A stretch of DNA of 64,000 nt from the NCBI GenBank assembly GCA_048013815.1, contig CM106585.1:7006001-7070000 (forward strand), given 5' to 3'. Source of the stretch: Setoptus koraiensis (lineage: Eukaryota; Arthropoda). Positions within the stretch are counted from its first letter, which is position 1; every line of letters begins with the position of its first letter. Below are positions 41,505 to 53,600 of the stretch, piece by piece. The translations under genes were made by a program, and so were the position numbers. The notes under the pieces were generated by a model that saw only the letters and a list, made by a program, of their open reading frames with translations, was not told the DNA's origin and did not search any database.

Positions 41505-43438
41505 GCATGTCTGTTGCAAACATTAGGCCATTGTTGCTGCTGTACTGTTGCTGCTGTTGCGACTGCTGATAAAGTCTACTTCCGGCGTCGTCTAAGCGGC
41601 CCATCAGCTGATTCTGGCCGCTCATCTGGCCGTAACTGGTGCCGTACTGCATTATGTTGCCCGTTGACACGTTGTTGTGCTGTTGCAACTGTTGATATCC
41701 GGCCGCGCTGATGGAACCTCCCGAATTGTGTCTGTTTAGGCTGGCGTTTGAGCGTCGCCGATACAAATCGCTGGCGCTGATGGACTGTTGTTGTTGTTGC
41801 GCGGACAATTGTCCGCCGCCGCTGGTGCCGCCCGCGCCGCCCAAATATCCGCTGCCGCCGCCGCCCGCCGACGGCAACTGAGTTGTGCTGACCGAGTGCA
41901 TGTTGGTGCCACTAGAAAACGGATAGTGACCGACCGACATGAGTTGCTGCTGTTGCTGCTGGTGCAAGTCCTGTCTCGACGTGTTGACACTGCCCCCCTG
42001 GCCGGGTATGCGCGGCAGGCGTCGTCCGCGACCCTGTTGCTGCTGCTGGCAAGCGGCCATCAATTGCGAGCTGGTGTCGCTGCGCTGCCTAGACACGGAC
42101 TGCTGCTGCTGCAGCTGATGTTGGTGGTCGGGCGCGGCTTGCGAGCCCGACCAATTTGAGGCAAACATTTTCAATTCTTTCTCGGATTGCTGAGACAACC
42201 GGCGGTGCTGGCGTATGTAATTAGACGATATCAATTCCCAGCGATTCAACGGTTTCACTATAAGCTCGGCACTGTTGCCGCTGCTATCTATTATGTCGGC
42301 CACTTGTTCGTAGGTGAGATTTATCAAACACTTGCCGTCCCATTCGATGATGCGGTCGCCCGGCTTCATGGCCATTTTGTCCGCCGGGCCGCCGGGCGCC
42401 ACCCACGTCACCGAGGCGTACAATTTGTCGTCGTCGGCGCTCAGCTTGCCCCCTGTCACTTGCAAACCAAAGCCGCGCGGTGTACTATTCCTAGTGGTCA
42501 CCTGGCCACTGTTTGCGCTGTCCACTTGGGCCGCATTGTCGTCCCGATACAATATTACCCGCTCGTACAAGTCGCCCACCTTTCCGTAACCGGCCATGCT
42601 GTTCTTGGCGAGACCCCGGTGGCCGCCCATGGAGCCGGGAAGGCCGCCGTCCTGGCCCATGTCGTCCACAACAATGCGAATGTTTTGGCCCTCTGGCGCC
42701 GAGGCCCGTCTAATGACGTTGTTCGAGCTGGGCAAATCTAGCGTCATGGTGGCCTGCGACGACGACATGTCGGGCAGATCTAGCATACTGCGCGACTGTT
42801 CGCCGGGCGTCTTGGGCAACATGCGGCCGCTACTGCCGCGACGCGGCAACAAATACTGACTGTCGGGCACCGCACCGCCGTTCAAATATCCGCCCGATGT
42901 GAGCTGCTGACCGCCGCTGGTGCCGTTCATCATGGTCATTTGTGGCGTGGCCGAGGAGCGGCGCTGCTGACGCTGAATTATCTGCTCGATAGTGGCCGTT
43001 GTCGATTGCTGCTGCTGCTGCTGCTGTTGTTGCGTCATGTTGTTGCCTGTTGTTGGCGCTGCTGTCGCTGTTTGGTGGTTGACCAGCGACGCCGGCGTTG
43101 CCGCCCCACTTGCGGACATTGCACTTCCGCCCGGGAACCCGTTGTTGGCCAGACTGCCCACGATGCTCGCTTGGCGCTGGCGCATCATGGTCAATTGTGC
43201 GCCCTCGTTGGCCGTGAATTCCGAAATGGACACACTGGGTATGGACACTTGTTGTTGCTGTTGTTGCTGTTGCGCAATCAACGTTTGAGCGGCGGCGCCC
43301 GTGCTGCCCACTCGCGGCGGCTTGAAATACTCGGGCGGGCTGTCGTTGTCGTAATCCATGAGCGTGGGCGAATTGAGTTTCATCACATCGTCGTCGAGGT
43401 CGCTGCTGGAATTAGAGTGATCCGCTTGCTGTCTGGCC

Positions 43439-43475
<37 letters not shown>

Positions 43476-46400
43476 TGGTGTTGGCGGTGCCGTTGTTGGC
43501 GCTGCTGCCATTGTTATCTAATGAGTTTTGTCTCTTGTGAGTGGACGGCGTAATTAGCGACACCAATTGTTGCTGATAGGCGTCAAATCTGGACACATTA
43601 TCTTGCGTGGTCTGGCAATCGTTGGCCGTCGACTCTTTGCTCACCGAATGGCTGCGCTCCAAATAATGCAGCGGCCGGTCGCCGCTGTTTACGTGCCTCA
43701 GCTGACTGCTGGCCCGCCGGCTGGGCGACGGGCCCGCGCTCATGCGGTCGGCCGCCGTCTGCTGCTGCTGCTGCTGCCTGTTGCTGTTGTACGACTGATA
43801 TTGGGCCCCGTTGGTCAGCAGCCCCATTTGGGCCCCATTTGCGACAGACTGCTGCTGTTGTTGTTGCTGTTGCTGCTGAATTTGCATTTGCATCTGTTGC
43901 AGTTGTTGCAGCGTTTGCGACGACAACAAACCGCCCGACTGAGACAGGCCGCCCGCTTGGCCGCACGTCACCCCGACGGCCTCTATGTTCGACTGCGACC
44001 TGTTCCGGATGAAGTGGCCCATGTCCAGCGACGAATCCGATATTGAGGAGCGGCGCACCAGGTTCGACTGGTCGGACAACCGGCGCATGTTGATCATGTC
44101 CTGCTGCGGCCTGGTGGACAGCGTTTGCGACAACTTCCGCTGCTGCTGGCCGGCCACGCCGAGCTGCTGAAGTTTGGCCTGTTGTTGTTGCTGCTGTTGC
44201 TGCATTTGTAACTCGTCGGACGTCATCAAAAATTGTTGCGGGTCCTGCTGCTGGTCGTGCTGCTGTTGGTCTTGCTGCAAATAGCCGCTTGCTTGCAGCG
44301 ATGGCTGGCTGTACTGCTGGCTCGCTGCCGCGGCCGCGGCCGTGTCGTAATAGTTGTTACCGGCGGCCGGATATTGTTGCGTTGTATTGTCCAGTTCCAT
44401 GGCCATCCAATCGCCGGCCGACGTGATTTGAATTTGTTGTTGTTGCTGCTGCTGCTGCTGCTGCTGTCTATATTGGTCGTGCATCGACGAGCCCAGTGTG
44501 TCCGGCATGTCGTTTTGGAGGCCGCCGTTGTTTGCCACATGATGATACAATGCCGGCTGCTGGTGCTGATTGGAGCCCAATTGCAGTTGCAGTTGCTGTT
44601 GCGTCAACTCGCGGCCGGTGTGACCGGTCTGCTGCAACGGACTTGAGGCCGACGAGCGTCTAATTATTTGCTGCTGAGCAACAGGTTGCTGCAAATGCGA
44701 CTGGCCAACGTTGCCCGCTTGCTGTTGACCCGACCCGCTCAACGGTTGACTCAGGGTCTTTTGGGTCTTGACGTGCTGACCGATGATGCCCGTCGGCTTG
44801 TATGCAGGCTGATTGAGCGTCGCCGCCAAGTTGGGAGCCTGCTGCTGCAGGTTTGTCTGGGGCTGCGACAGGGGCTTTGGGATTTGTAGTTTGGGATTCG
44901 TAATTTGGGATTTGTAATTTGTAATTTGTAATTTAGGATTTGTTATTTGGGATTTGGTAATCGAGAGAAAAGTTTTTAAAAAGATTTGCATCAGCCAAAG
45001 GGATCGACGAGAGAGCTCGACAAATATCAGTGGTCTCATCGAGTGCCAACTCACCCTCTGCACGATGTTGTGCGCCAGAACTTTGGGCGGCTGCGCGGGC
45101 ACCATTTGGGGCCGACTCTGGCCGCTCTGTTGTGTTGTTTGTTTGCTCGAATCGCCTTTCGACAGTCTCTCCTGGACAGTGGCCAGCGAGCTCGGAGCTG
45201 CCGTCGACGAGGCTGTCGCCGTTGTGGTTGTTGTAACGGAATTTGACATCGACGAGCTAGCGGTGGACAGTGAAGAGGAGCAGCCAGACGATGAAGAGGA
45301 CGAGGCTGAGTCGCCTGAGCTAGTCAATTGGTTCCTATTAAGAGCTAGTTTGAGCTCGTTCTGATTAAGGCGCTGGGTCTGTTTTTGAGCGCGACGCGTG
45401 AATGGCGCAAATTATGTTGATGCAAATTAATTAATTTGATTGTGATTAATTGATTGTTGATCGATCAGTCAAATGGTCAGATGGTCAGATAGTCAGATCG
45501 GCTAATGAATGGACACAACAACATAGGCGGATGGACTCACCATTCGGCGAACGGAAGGCATGCGGTTGAGACCGAGCTCCTTGAGGGCCTCCATCGAGAT
45601 GGCGGGCTGGGTGGCTCGGCGCCGACAAAACGAGCATATCCAGTGCTGGCGGTGTTTGCGATATTTCGGGACATTTCGGGCGTATTTCGGAACATTTCGG
45701 GCGTATTTCGGGACATTTCGGGATGTTTGGGCGGATTTCGAGATATTTTGAGACATTTTAGACATTGGACAGTTGAGTGCGATGCAAATTCAATTAGAAA
45801 ATGAGCCAGCCGATCGCAGCGAATCGATGGGCCCATCAATCAATTAATTGGTTAATTACCTGGTCGGTGGACGAATAAGAAGAGCAATCTTCGCAGACGA
45901 ATTGCTGACAGTTGCTGCAAATGTGACACTTCTCGTGAATAAGTATGTTTTTGCGACATATGCGACAATTGCCAATGACGTCGTTGTAGGCCGATGCTGT
46001 TGCCGTTGTGGCTGTGGTTGTGGATGTTGTTGATATCGAGCTGTTGGAAGCGGTGCCCGGATTGAAGCCCTGATTTGAGTTGGCCGTGAACGATGCGTAA
46101 CCGCTCGCCGACGAGGCCGGCCGACTGGACATTAGCGGCTGGCATGCCGAGCCGGGTTCCGAGCAGGTTGGCGTTGCCGACTGGGCCGGCGACGGACTGG
46201 CCTTGCCCCGATGCTGCTGCTGCTGCTGATATTGCTGCTTGTGCTGGCCGGGCACCCCGGTCACCTGCTGAAACGCACCAGGTGAGGCCACGTTTTCACT
46301 GTTATAGTGATGATAATTGGACGTTATTTGTTGTTGTTGTTGTTGTTGCTGGTTGCTGTTCTGGTTGGCACTGTTCATCAGCCTGGCGCTGTTAACCGGC

Positions 46401-46489
46401 GAGTTGCCTGCCGTCGCGGGCCCCAATTGCCTGTGTAAGAGCGATTGTATAAGTGGCAAAAATGGTTTGTTTAACGGGTTAGTTGTCAT
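38372..46489 (-). CDS. Fife: Fife/RIM/Piccolo-type active-zone scaffold, nine coding exons
   Basis: This is a presynaptic scaffold that in flies organises active zones and promotes vesicle release. My exon model is 46489-45860, 45645-45541, 45360-45055, 44862-41300 (or from 44874), 41088-41001, 40860-40665, 40256-39003, 38875-38759 and 38667-38372. All introns are GT-AG, all phases agree and the coding sum is 6,555 bases, or 2,184 residues plus stop. Domains: zinc finger about 174-220, PDZ about 1120-1225, C2A about 1490-1620, C2B about 2050-2180. Linkers are rich in Gln, Ser and Asn. The Rab-binding helices that flank the RIM zinc finger are not seen and the finger sits far from the N-terminus, which favours Fife over RIM. 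It is much longer than fly Fife because of glutamine tracts. An in-frame TAA lies 9 bases before the ATG. Confidence 0.85.
39003..40256 (-). CDS. Fife: Exon 7: Gln/Ser/Asn-rich linker between C2A and C2B
   Basis: About 418 codons, low complexity, with serine-rich short motifs such as SPPRKNSFAMQTVRRLKRTM and repeated RRxS-type sites that suit basophilic kinases or 14-3-3 binding. The acceptor GATAG at 40257-40258 and donor at 39002 keep the phase set by exons 6 and 8. Confidence 0.8.
40665..41088 (-). CDS. Fife: Exons 5-6: second half of C2A
   Basis: Exon 5 (41088-41001) gives NKFKPCKTQPCQNMEWNETI and IFQNFPIDK; exon 6 (40860-40665) gives VHKMAFEISIWRYEDQ and DWWTLRLP. Together with the end of exon 4 (ELQIVIMSARGVPAP, HYVLITILPKS) they complete a C2 fold. 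Exon 5 is read in a frame different from the longest open frame there; only this frame fits both splice phases and the domain. Confidence 0.85.
41300..44862 (-). CDS. Fife: Exon 4: giant polyglutamine exon with PDZ and C2A start
   Basis: 3,563 bases. Many glutamine runs of 5-13 residues are coded by mixed CAA and CAG; one run at 41473-41506 is nearly all CAA. The PDZ domain is coded at about 42250-42500 on the minus strand (PRGFGLQVTGGKLSADDDKL, then PGDRIIEWDGKCLINLTYEQ). GFGL is the ligand-binding loop. The C2A domain starts near 41433. The donor GTAAGT follows 41300. Confidence 0.85.
44863..45054 (-). other. Intron 3, open and a multiple of three (possible retained intron)
   Basis: Donor GTGAGT at 45054; acceptor TGTCGCAG at 44863 (an alternative AAAG at 44875 adds four residues). 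The 192 bases have no stop in the gene's frame, so a retained form would add 64 residues, including a Leu/Phe-rich stretch and an ITNPKLQ-type repeat made by a 15-base tandem repeat. Confidence 0.7.
45055..45360 (-). CDS. Fife: Exon 3: Ser/Thr-rich linker
   Basis: 102 codons from acceptor TTAATCAG (NELKLALNRNQL at the start) to donor AGG|GTGAGT. Low-complexity Ser and Thr runs dominate. Phase 0 at both ends. Confidence 0.75.
45541..46489 (-). CDS. Fife: Exons 1-2: N-terminus and split zinc finger
   Basis: Exon 1 (46489-45860, 210 codons) starts MTTNPLNKPFLPLIQSLLHR, has Gln and Thr runs and ends with CRICRKNILIHEKCHICSNC, FVCEDC. Exon 2 (45645-45541, 35 codons) adds HWICSFCRRR and ISMEALKELGL. 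Eight cysteines in four CxxC-type pairs give the FYVE-related zinc finger of RIM/Piccolo/Fife, interrupted by a 214-base intron that carries a short GGGACATTTC-type tandem repeat. Confidence 0.85.
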
Positions 46490-46499
46490 GAATAGTTAG

Positions 46500-49400
46500 T
46501 TGTGGTCTTGGCAATTATGCTTGAGTTGATCACACAAAATTCAATATCACAACATTGTCGAGATGAGTGACTGGGTTTTGGCGCTTTTTTGGGCTGCTGC
46601 TCGATCTTATTCGGCACTTAGTCGGCACTAAGAACGCGCCCTTACGAACGCGTCGGTATGAATGGGCCGCTGTGAATGGGCCGCTGTGAATGGATTGCTA
46701 TGAAATGAATGGGCATGAAATGAAAAGAAATGGCACACTGTCGACTGCACTAATCGAGCCTGAATGAAGCACTGAAATCATTGCCAGATTACACGGGCAT
46801 CTAGTGATCGAGAGAAGGGTTCGACTCGAGCCAGTGGGGCAGCCAAGCGACTGGGCGCAAGCGTCGGCGAGCATCCTGTTTTTGTTGCTGGCCCACACTG
46901 GCCCACTGAATGGGGGGCGGGGGGACAGGGAGGGCGAGGGAGTTAGAGAGGAGATTGAGAGGCCCATTTATTTTGCAGCATATGGTGGTTATTTATTTGT
47001 TTGATTGCAAGCCATTGATCCGTGCGCTATGACGCTAATATAATCATGGCGAAAATCGGCGGCAACACGATAAACTAGTAGTATCATACGTTCAACAATC
47101 ATCGCTTGAGCTGACGTTAGTAGCTGGCTGATCGAGTAGCGGCACAACGGAACAGGAGCTTGGCAGACTTTGTCGGCTTCGGTTCGGGCAGGGGTTCCAG
47201 GTTGCGCCTGGCAGCTTCGAGCTTGCCAGTTGCGTTGGTGGTTGTTTTTTGGGGTCGCTGTCAAGGTGAATTTGGACAACATTTCCGTGACAAAGGGTGA
47301 GCTGAGCCGGTTGCCATTTGTTAATCAACGTGCACACATTTGTCCACGGGAGGGCGCCCCGGGTGCCGAGTGTTGCGGGCCACATACCATTTATATTTTC
47401 TCATATATCTAGCCAGACTCACTGACAACAACTGCTCAGTGTCGCTATATGCGCATATAGCGACACAACAATTGATTTAGTGCACGCTTGATGTTATTGA
47501 TGGGGCCCCACATCACCAGCCAGCCGCCAGGTGATGTGACCGCCAGGTGGAGCGGCCATTAGGTGCAGTATGTAGTGGCGCGCCACTTGAAACAGTTGAA
47601 GTTGTGAGTATTTGCCATTTTTGGTGCTCTCAGCTTGAATATCCGCAGCTCTGGCTGTGCCGTAGCGAGGCCCGACAGTCGCCAGCTGACCACTGAGCTG
47701 CTCAGTCTGAGCAGTGGCCACCGACCACTTGGCCCCATCAGGCCAAGCCAGCCAAGTGGACAGTCGTTACAGTGGATACAGTATCATCACACTGTTGACC
47801 ACTGTTATTATTGGCCACCTTCATATTACGTAATACAGCTACTAATATGACTGGTGCGGTGGCCAGGTAACGGCGGGCAGGCGTATCACAACGAAATCGG
47901 CTACCACTCGTCAACAACGTGCCCGGCTGCGAGAACATTGCGAGAAGCCCCACGCCGAACGTTTCCCATGAATATGCATCGTTGGACGCATCCGCTTTTT
48001 TGCGTGCTCTTGTGTGCTGCGCTCGTGCCTCGTCTGGGGCCCCATTTTCCGATAGCCGGCTGGCCATCTCTGGCTCGGACTGAGCCGGCTACTCGCCGGT
48101 CGTGGCTCGCAGTTGCAACTGGCCGCTCGCGAGCCCTCAGCTCGCAGCTCGACGGGCACGGCTCGCGGCTGACAGCTCGTGGCTTCGAATGAATTCCAAT
48201 AGCCAATAACCGTGTTCACCTGTGTGTGCGTGTGTGTGTGTGTCTCTATTTGCTGTCCATATTGGCAAACACGACGGCAGCACTCAGCTCAATTTTCGAG
48301 CGAATTCACGGCAACATATTGCACACATTGCGTAACATTACCGCCGTTGCCAGTGTGCCAATATTCCAATATTAGGCACCATATATTGGCAACAGTGGCC
48401 AGTCGCGATTCGCGAATGAACGCTAGCTGCAACTGTAGCAACGGTAGTAACAAGCGGATATTTGTGCCGCACAACAGATAGGGAGCCTCATTTGGACGGT
48501 AGGCATGGCAGGCCAATATTAACATACGACATGCCAGCCGTTTACCTGAGTTTACCTGCGCCGCCTGTCAGTTGTGACAGGCGGCCACACTTGTGCAGAC
48601 ATTCATCATAACATAAGGTTTGGCGCAACTTTTGCAAGGGCGCCTAGTTGCATCATCGTCGCGCCCCTGTCGGACAGATGGGTCAGTGGCGCTGTGACGT
48701 TGTGTTAGTCGGTATCAGATGGTTACACTCACCGTCAATTGGCGCTGGACATAATATTCTAATTAGTGGCCTAATTAAAACTACTACTGCCCCCACTAAT
48801 ATCTGCGTCATGGGCAGCAGCAAATCACGAGTGACGCCAGCTTGGTCATTGTCCATCGCATGCATGGCTGGCCCCAATGACGCCACCTATGTCGAAATGA
48901 CGCGCCCGGTTTGGCGCCGGTCAACGGCATTTCGACATAGGCCGTCCAAATATATTATGCGCATTATCATTTGCAACATGTATAATATCAACGAACGACT
49001 GGTCGCCAGCTATTTCTGGTCCACCATCACCGGTCAAGCACACTATTCACCCGTGAATAGTTTTCGCCAGGCCCGCTTCCAGTTCGCTGTCCGGCTTGTT
49101 TATAACGGGACACTGTTGCCAAGATGGGCCCCCCCAAACTTCGCCACGTTCGCCACATAGATGGCGTGTGAGCGGCCCAAAAAACGGCGCCCCATGCCCA
49201 TCTGACGTGAGAGTGAATGTTGCACCTAGACGAGCGATTGTCTAAAAATATATTTCCAATTAACATTGCGATTGCGTCACAACACAGTGACAACAGTGGA
49301 TAGTGGTTAGTGTGTTCATTGTAACTCGGTGGCATAGTCACGACAAAATTAGCACGAATAAATCAAAATCCGCACTAATGCTCGCACTAGTTAGTTTGCG

Positions 49401-49800
49401 TACTTTTCGTTTGTTTACCACGCTTTGCTGCACCAAATTATCGGTGCACCAGCCAAAGGACGAGCGAAATTGGGTGCTTTCGTCGGAGCTGACTTTAAAC
49501 CGATAATCGGGCACCGACATGGCCGGCGGCCACGGCCACGGCGCCGGCCAATTGCGCCGTATTTGCTGCCGGTGGCGTTGCGCTCGCGCCCCAACTTTCT
49601 GGGCTAATGAGGCCCGGTGCGGCAGTGCGCAATATTAAACAATATAATATAATTGACAGCAATGTCACCCTGGACGGTCGCAACGGTGAACTGTCGCTCT
49701 GACGGGCGACCTTGCAACCGTCGACAAGCGGACCGGACTAGATTGGGGGCCAGCAACAGCGCTCATTTGTAGCAACAACAACAATAATAATCTAGTGCGG
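46500..49800. other. Upstream non-coding region, part 1
   Basis: No supported gene. It holds a 28-bp perfect palindrome at 47439-47466 (half-site GTGTCGCTATATGC), a (GT)n run near 48218-48241 and AT/GC-mixed single-copy-looking sequence. Frames here do not resemble proteins. It may include promoter or untranslated exons of the Fife-like gene. Confidence 0.45.
47439..47466. repeat. 28-bp perfect palindrome
   Basis: The half-site GTGTCGCTATATGC is followed immediately by its exact inverse. No loop, so it is symmetrical DNA rather than an RNA hairpin of ordinary type. Confidence 0.9.
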
Positions 49801-52800
49801 TCTTATAAGTTGCGACATTTGCAAACATTGGGCCACAGATAAATATTATTCGCGATTTGCGATTCGCGAACGATGTTGTGTTCGCATTTGAATAAAGTGA
49901 ACAATGCCCAATTTCACTGTCTTGGCACTTTGCACTGTTCGATTGGGCTGTGTGTCGGTTATATCATTGTTGTTGTGGCAAGTGGCAAGTGAGAATTGCG
50001 CAATGGGGCGCCAACAAATCGACAAATCGCAACTGTCAAGCCGCCGTCGGACAATCATGATGGATGGCTGTTGTTGGCGCTGTGGTTGTCGCCAGATGCG
50101 ATGCTAGCCACACAAATTGTATGATACAACGGGCCGTTGTATCCGCCATACAATTCGTATTGAATAATTACTCAATCTGAGTCTGCCTATCAACTCAAGC
50201 GGCTCACATAGGGGGCCCCGTGGCCTATGTGAGCGGCCGTCGTCTATCGACTCGATGGCAGCGAGCCGCGGGGCCGTATCACGGCCGACTTGTACTCGCC
50301 AGCCGACGAAGCCGGCTCATGAAGCCGGCGAGTGAGCCCGGCGTGTAATGTGCGTAATTTGAACAAAGTTTGCTCAAGTGGGGCCGCTGTCGAAACAAAT
50401 TGTAACAATTGTTATGTAACAAATGCCATTGCAAATGCGATTTTTTGCCTTCTGGCCTCACCGCATCCGCACAACTGTCTGCGCAAACTGGCTTAGCTGG
50501 CGAGCTTAATGACGTCGCGCGCTCGTCATTGATTAACTATCGCCGATGAGAGCCGATAGCTGAGCGAAAACCGTACCAAAAGCAAACTGTGCGCGGGCGC
50601 CCGATCAATTGGGCCCAATTCATTGGGCACCCAAAGCGACTCGAAAGGCTGCTTCTTGTGGGCACTTATTTATTTATTAGATCACTAATATTACATTAGC
50701 CTCGCTCGCTCGCTCTCTCTCTCGCCAGCAACAATATTACATATGTATGCGTTGGGGACACACGCAGCAGTAGCAACAAAAGGGGGCGAGCCTGATTGCA
50801 GCGAAACGACATTGCAGCCAGCAACCATTTGAATAACAACCATCCAAACAGCGCCGGCACGGGCCCCACTGACGGCAATAGTAACGAATTTGCATATGAG
50901 ACTATTACTATGCAAATTGGCGGGCCAAGTTGGCCCCCGTCGGCCCCATTGGGCCGGTCGGCGGGCACAGTGGGCGAATGGCGAGTGGCGAATTGGCCAA
51001 TTTAAAGTCTGCCATCGCCAATGGCGCAGCCATCGCCCTTCGCCCGCACAAACGCCCCCCGAACGGTGCCCGTTTTGCCCGGTCGGCGGCCCCAGTGACG
51101 GACCCGTGAGCGACAAGAGTTTATTATTTATCATCGCAACGGTTTATCATCGCCCCTCACTCGAATGATTCAAGTTGAATATTCACCTAGTGAATATTCA
51201 CTTGTCTTGCCGGCGATGCTCGAGAGGCGCGCCGCCGACGAGCCCGGTGTCGCCACTCTCGCCGGCTGCCGGTTGCGGCCGGCGATAAATAAAACTGGCG
51301 CTGCCAGCGGCCCACCAAATGGCTCGTTGGCAGCACCTCAACACGTAAAAAGATTAGCTTGCCGGGCGCGAGGCGTTCGGGCGTGCTGGCCCGGCGACAC
51401 TTGCACGTTCTGGCGCGCGCCGATCGCACGACTAGAGTCGCATCAGAGAATCGCACGAGAAAAATCGCACGAGAAAATCGCACGAGAATCGCCGCACGAG
51501 CAACTCGAAAGAACAATTGGCAAAAGCACCTGCCAAATTGTTGTTTTGGTGGCCCGCCATTGAGACATCTCATAAAAATGCAAATTATAAGCGCAACTGG
51601 CAACACAATGACAACGACAACTGCACAAACAGAAACAATGGCCGCCCACGCACCTCCGACGCTGATATTCAAATTAGAGACACAAGCACCGTTATACTCA
51701 GTGTATCCATCCTACGTGCGGATATCCACTGCTGCGGCTAGACCAAATAGCCAAATGGCCTGCCGTTGACCGTCGGTGACTCGTCGCAATTCGAGCGATG
51801 AAATCACTCAAGAAACGCGTCGACGCTTGATGCGACCACCTCACATACCACGGATATGATATCACTGATACAATATCACTGATACAATATCACTGATACA
51901 ATATCACTGATATAATATCAGGTAACTTTCTGGATTGATATGCTCGTTCGAGCTTGATTGAGCTCGAAAACTGGCGACCAACTCGCGCAAGGTCAGTCAT
52001 AGGCGAAAGATTATTGGAGCAACAAGAGTAATTATTATAAATCACTGTGTCGTGCTGCGTGGCGCCAACCAAACAAACTGCAATTGGATGCAAGAAATGC
52101 AAATGTGCCCCATCAACAGGAAGAGCCCCGGTTAGCGTGCCGGCTGTGTGGCCCTCGGTGAGATTGGTCGTTGGCGGATATCGAGCGTAGAGGAAATCAT
52201 TGGGAGCTTGCGCAAAAATTCAACGATTGCCGCCGGTGAGCTGGCCATCAATACTCATCTTAGTTAATGAATTCTTACATTCTTAGTGATCAGTTGACTG
52301 CCCACAGTGCAGCTCGACAACAATTATATACGGATACCTGGCTGACTATATAACTTTATTCCAAGACACCAACTTGTGCGTCATTCGCGACAAGGCTGGA
52401 GGGGGCCAAAAGCCATTCGATTGGCATGGCGACACGAGAATCTATCAATATTATTAGTGCTGTTATCTTGAACCGACACTCGCGTTGATATATATATATA
52501 TACTCACAGTCTATACCAACGGTATATAGCAACGATAAGCAGCATGCTTATAAATAATTTAATAATTAATTATCCGTCTAACTAGACACGCTTACATAGA
52601 CATTCGGTGATGTCATCATTTACTGTTACGGTTTGATCGATCAACCAATTCATAGATGATCTGGCGTGTCGCAAGCACGATCTGAAGAGAACAAAACAGC
52701 TATCCGTTCGTAAAAAGACCATCAGTTCAATGCGGTTCTGTCGCAAAACTTTTGTGAGCGGCCATTCGGATGATTGCGCCTCGTTGTGAACGGACACAGC

Positions 52801-53600
52801 CGGCATTTAAATCAACAACGAGGCCGCATCAACTAACATATCTGTTTATCCGCAACATTTTCGTGTGATGCAAATTGTGTTAACGTGTCCCACTCGATGT
52901 ACCTGAAATGGTCAGCCCAATCGCAACTGGACAAAACCGGCTCGATTCGCTGACAGCTGATTTGTCAGCTAATGTGACACTGAATATATCCAGCGAATCG
53001 TGCAGCGAATTTATAGGACTGTGATCCATCTAACTGGTTCAGTCGTACACAATTGGCTGCGGCTAGAATACAATACGCAATGCGCTGTTTTCAATCGGAT
53101 TGAGACGCCACTCCGATCCGATTGATGATGCACACAGGCCGGTCAGCAGCGGATAATTCATGCGACAAAGAGTAATCTGGGCCCCAATTGAATGGAATTA
53201 AACAACTGACGCTCATTAAAACTTGTCTCCAATGCATGTGCTGTCAGCCCCATCGTATGAGCTGCATAACGAATGCTAAACTGAATCAAATCGGATTCAG
53301 TATTTGCACAGCTCTGTCCAGTATTTACAGGCTCTATCCCCATTGAATAGAGCCATTGTTTTGCTGCTATGTTACCTGGTCGATGAAACCTGGTTGCCCA
53401 TTGGCTAAGAATACCCCAGAACCCTGTTTAACAGTTAAACTCCAACTTGTTCTTGCTCGTCTTGTTTGGCCGGCATTCTTTACGACCAACCATTGCACCT
53501 ACATTAGAGTGCAACGACACGGACCCCTTTCCGATGACTGGCTAATTAGCTCGCGATGCGATTGCATTGTGTCGCGTATCAAGGGATACCTGGGTTGATA
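49801..53600. other. Upstream non-coding region, part 2
   Basis: No supported gene. It contains a hairpin at 50202-50234 (GCTCACATAGG/CCTATGTGAGC, 11-base loop), a run of TCGCACGAGAAAA-type repeats near 51440-51500 and a 14-bp tandem repeat at 51857-51925. A 74-codon minus-strand frame at 52582-52806 has acceptable composition but no recognisable domain. Confidence 0.4.
51857..51925. repeat. 14-bp tandem repeat
   Basis: Unit ATATCACTGATACA, four to five copies, slightly diverged at the ends. Confidence 0.85.

Noticed and set aside
39115-44889. Many plus-strand Leu/Val/Ala-rich frames over the Fife-like exons
   Set aside because: They are antisense readings of CAG and CAA runs.
51187-51672. 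161-codon minus-strand frame with a hydrophobic start
   Set aside because: Composition comes from a GTTGTC tract and a TCGTGCGA repeat; no domain.
52582-52806. 74-codon minus-strand frame
   Set aside because: Plausible composition but no motif, splice or start support.
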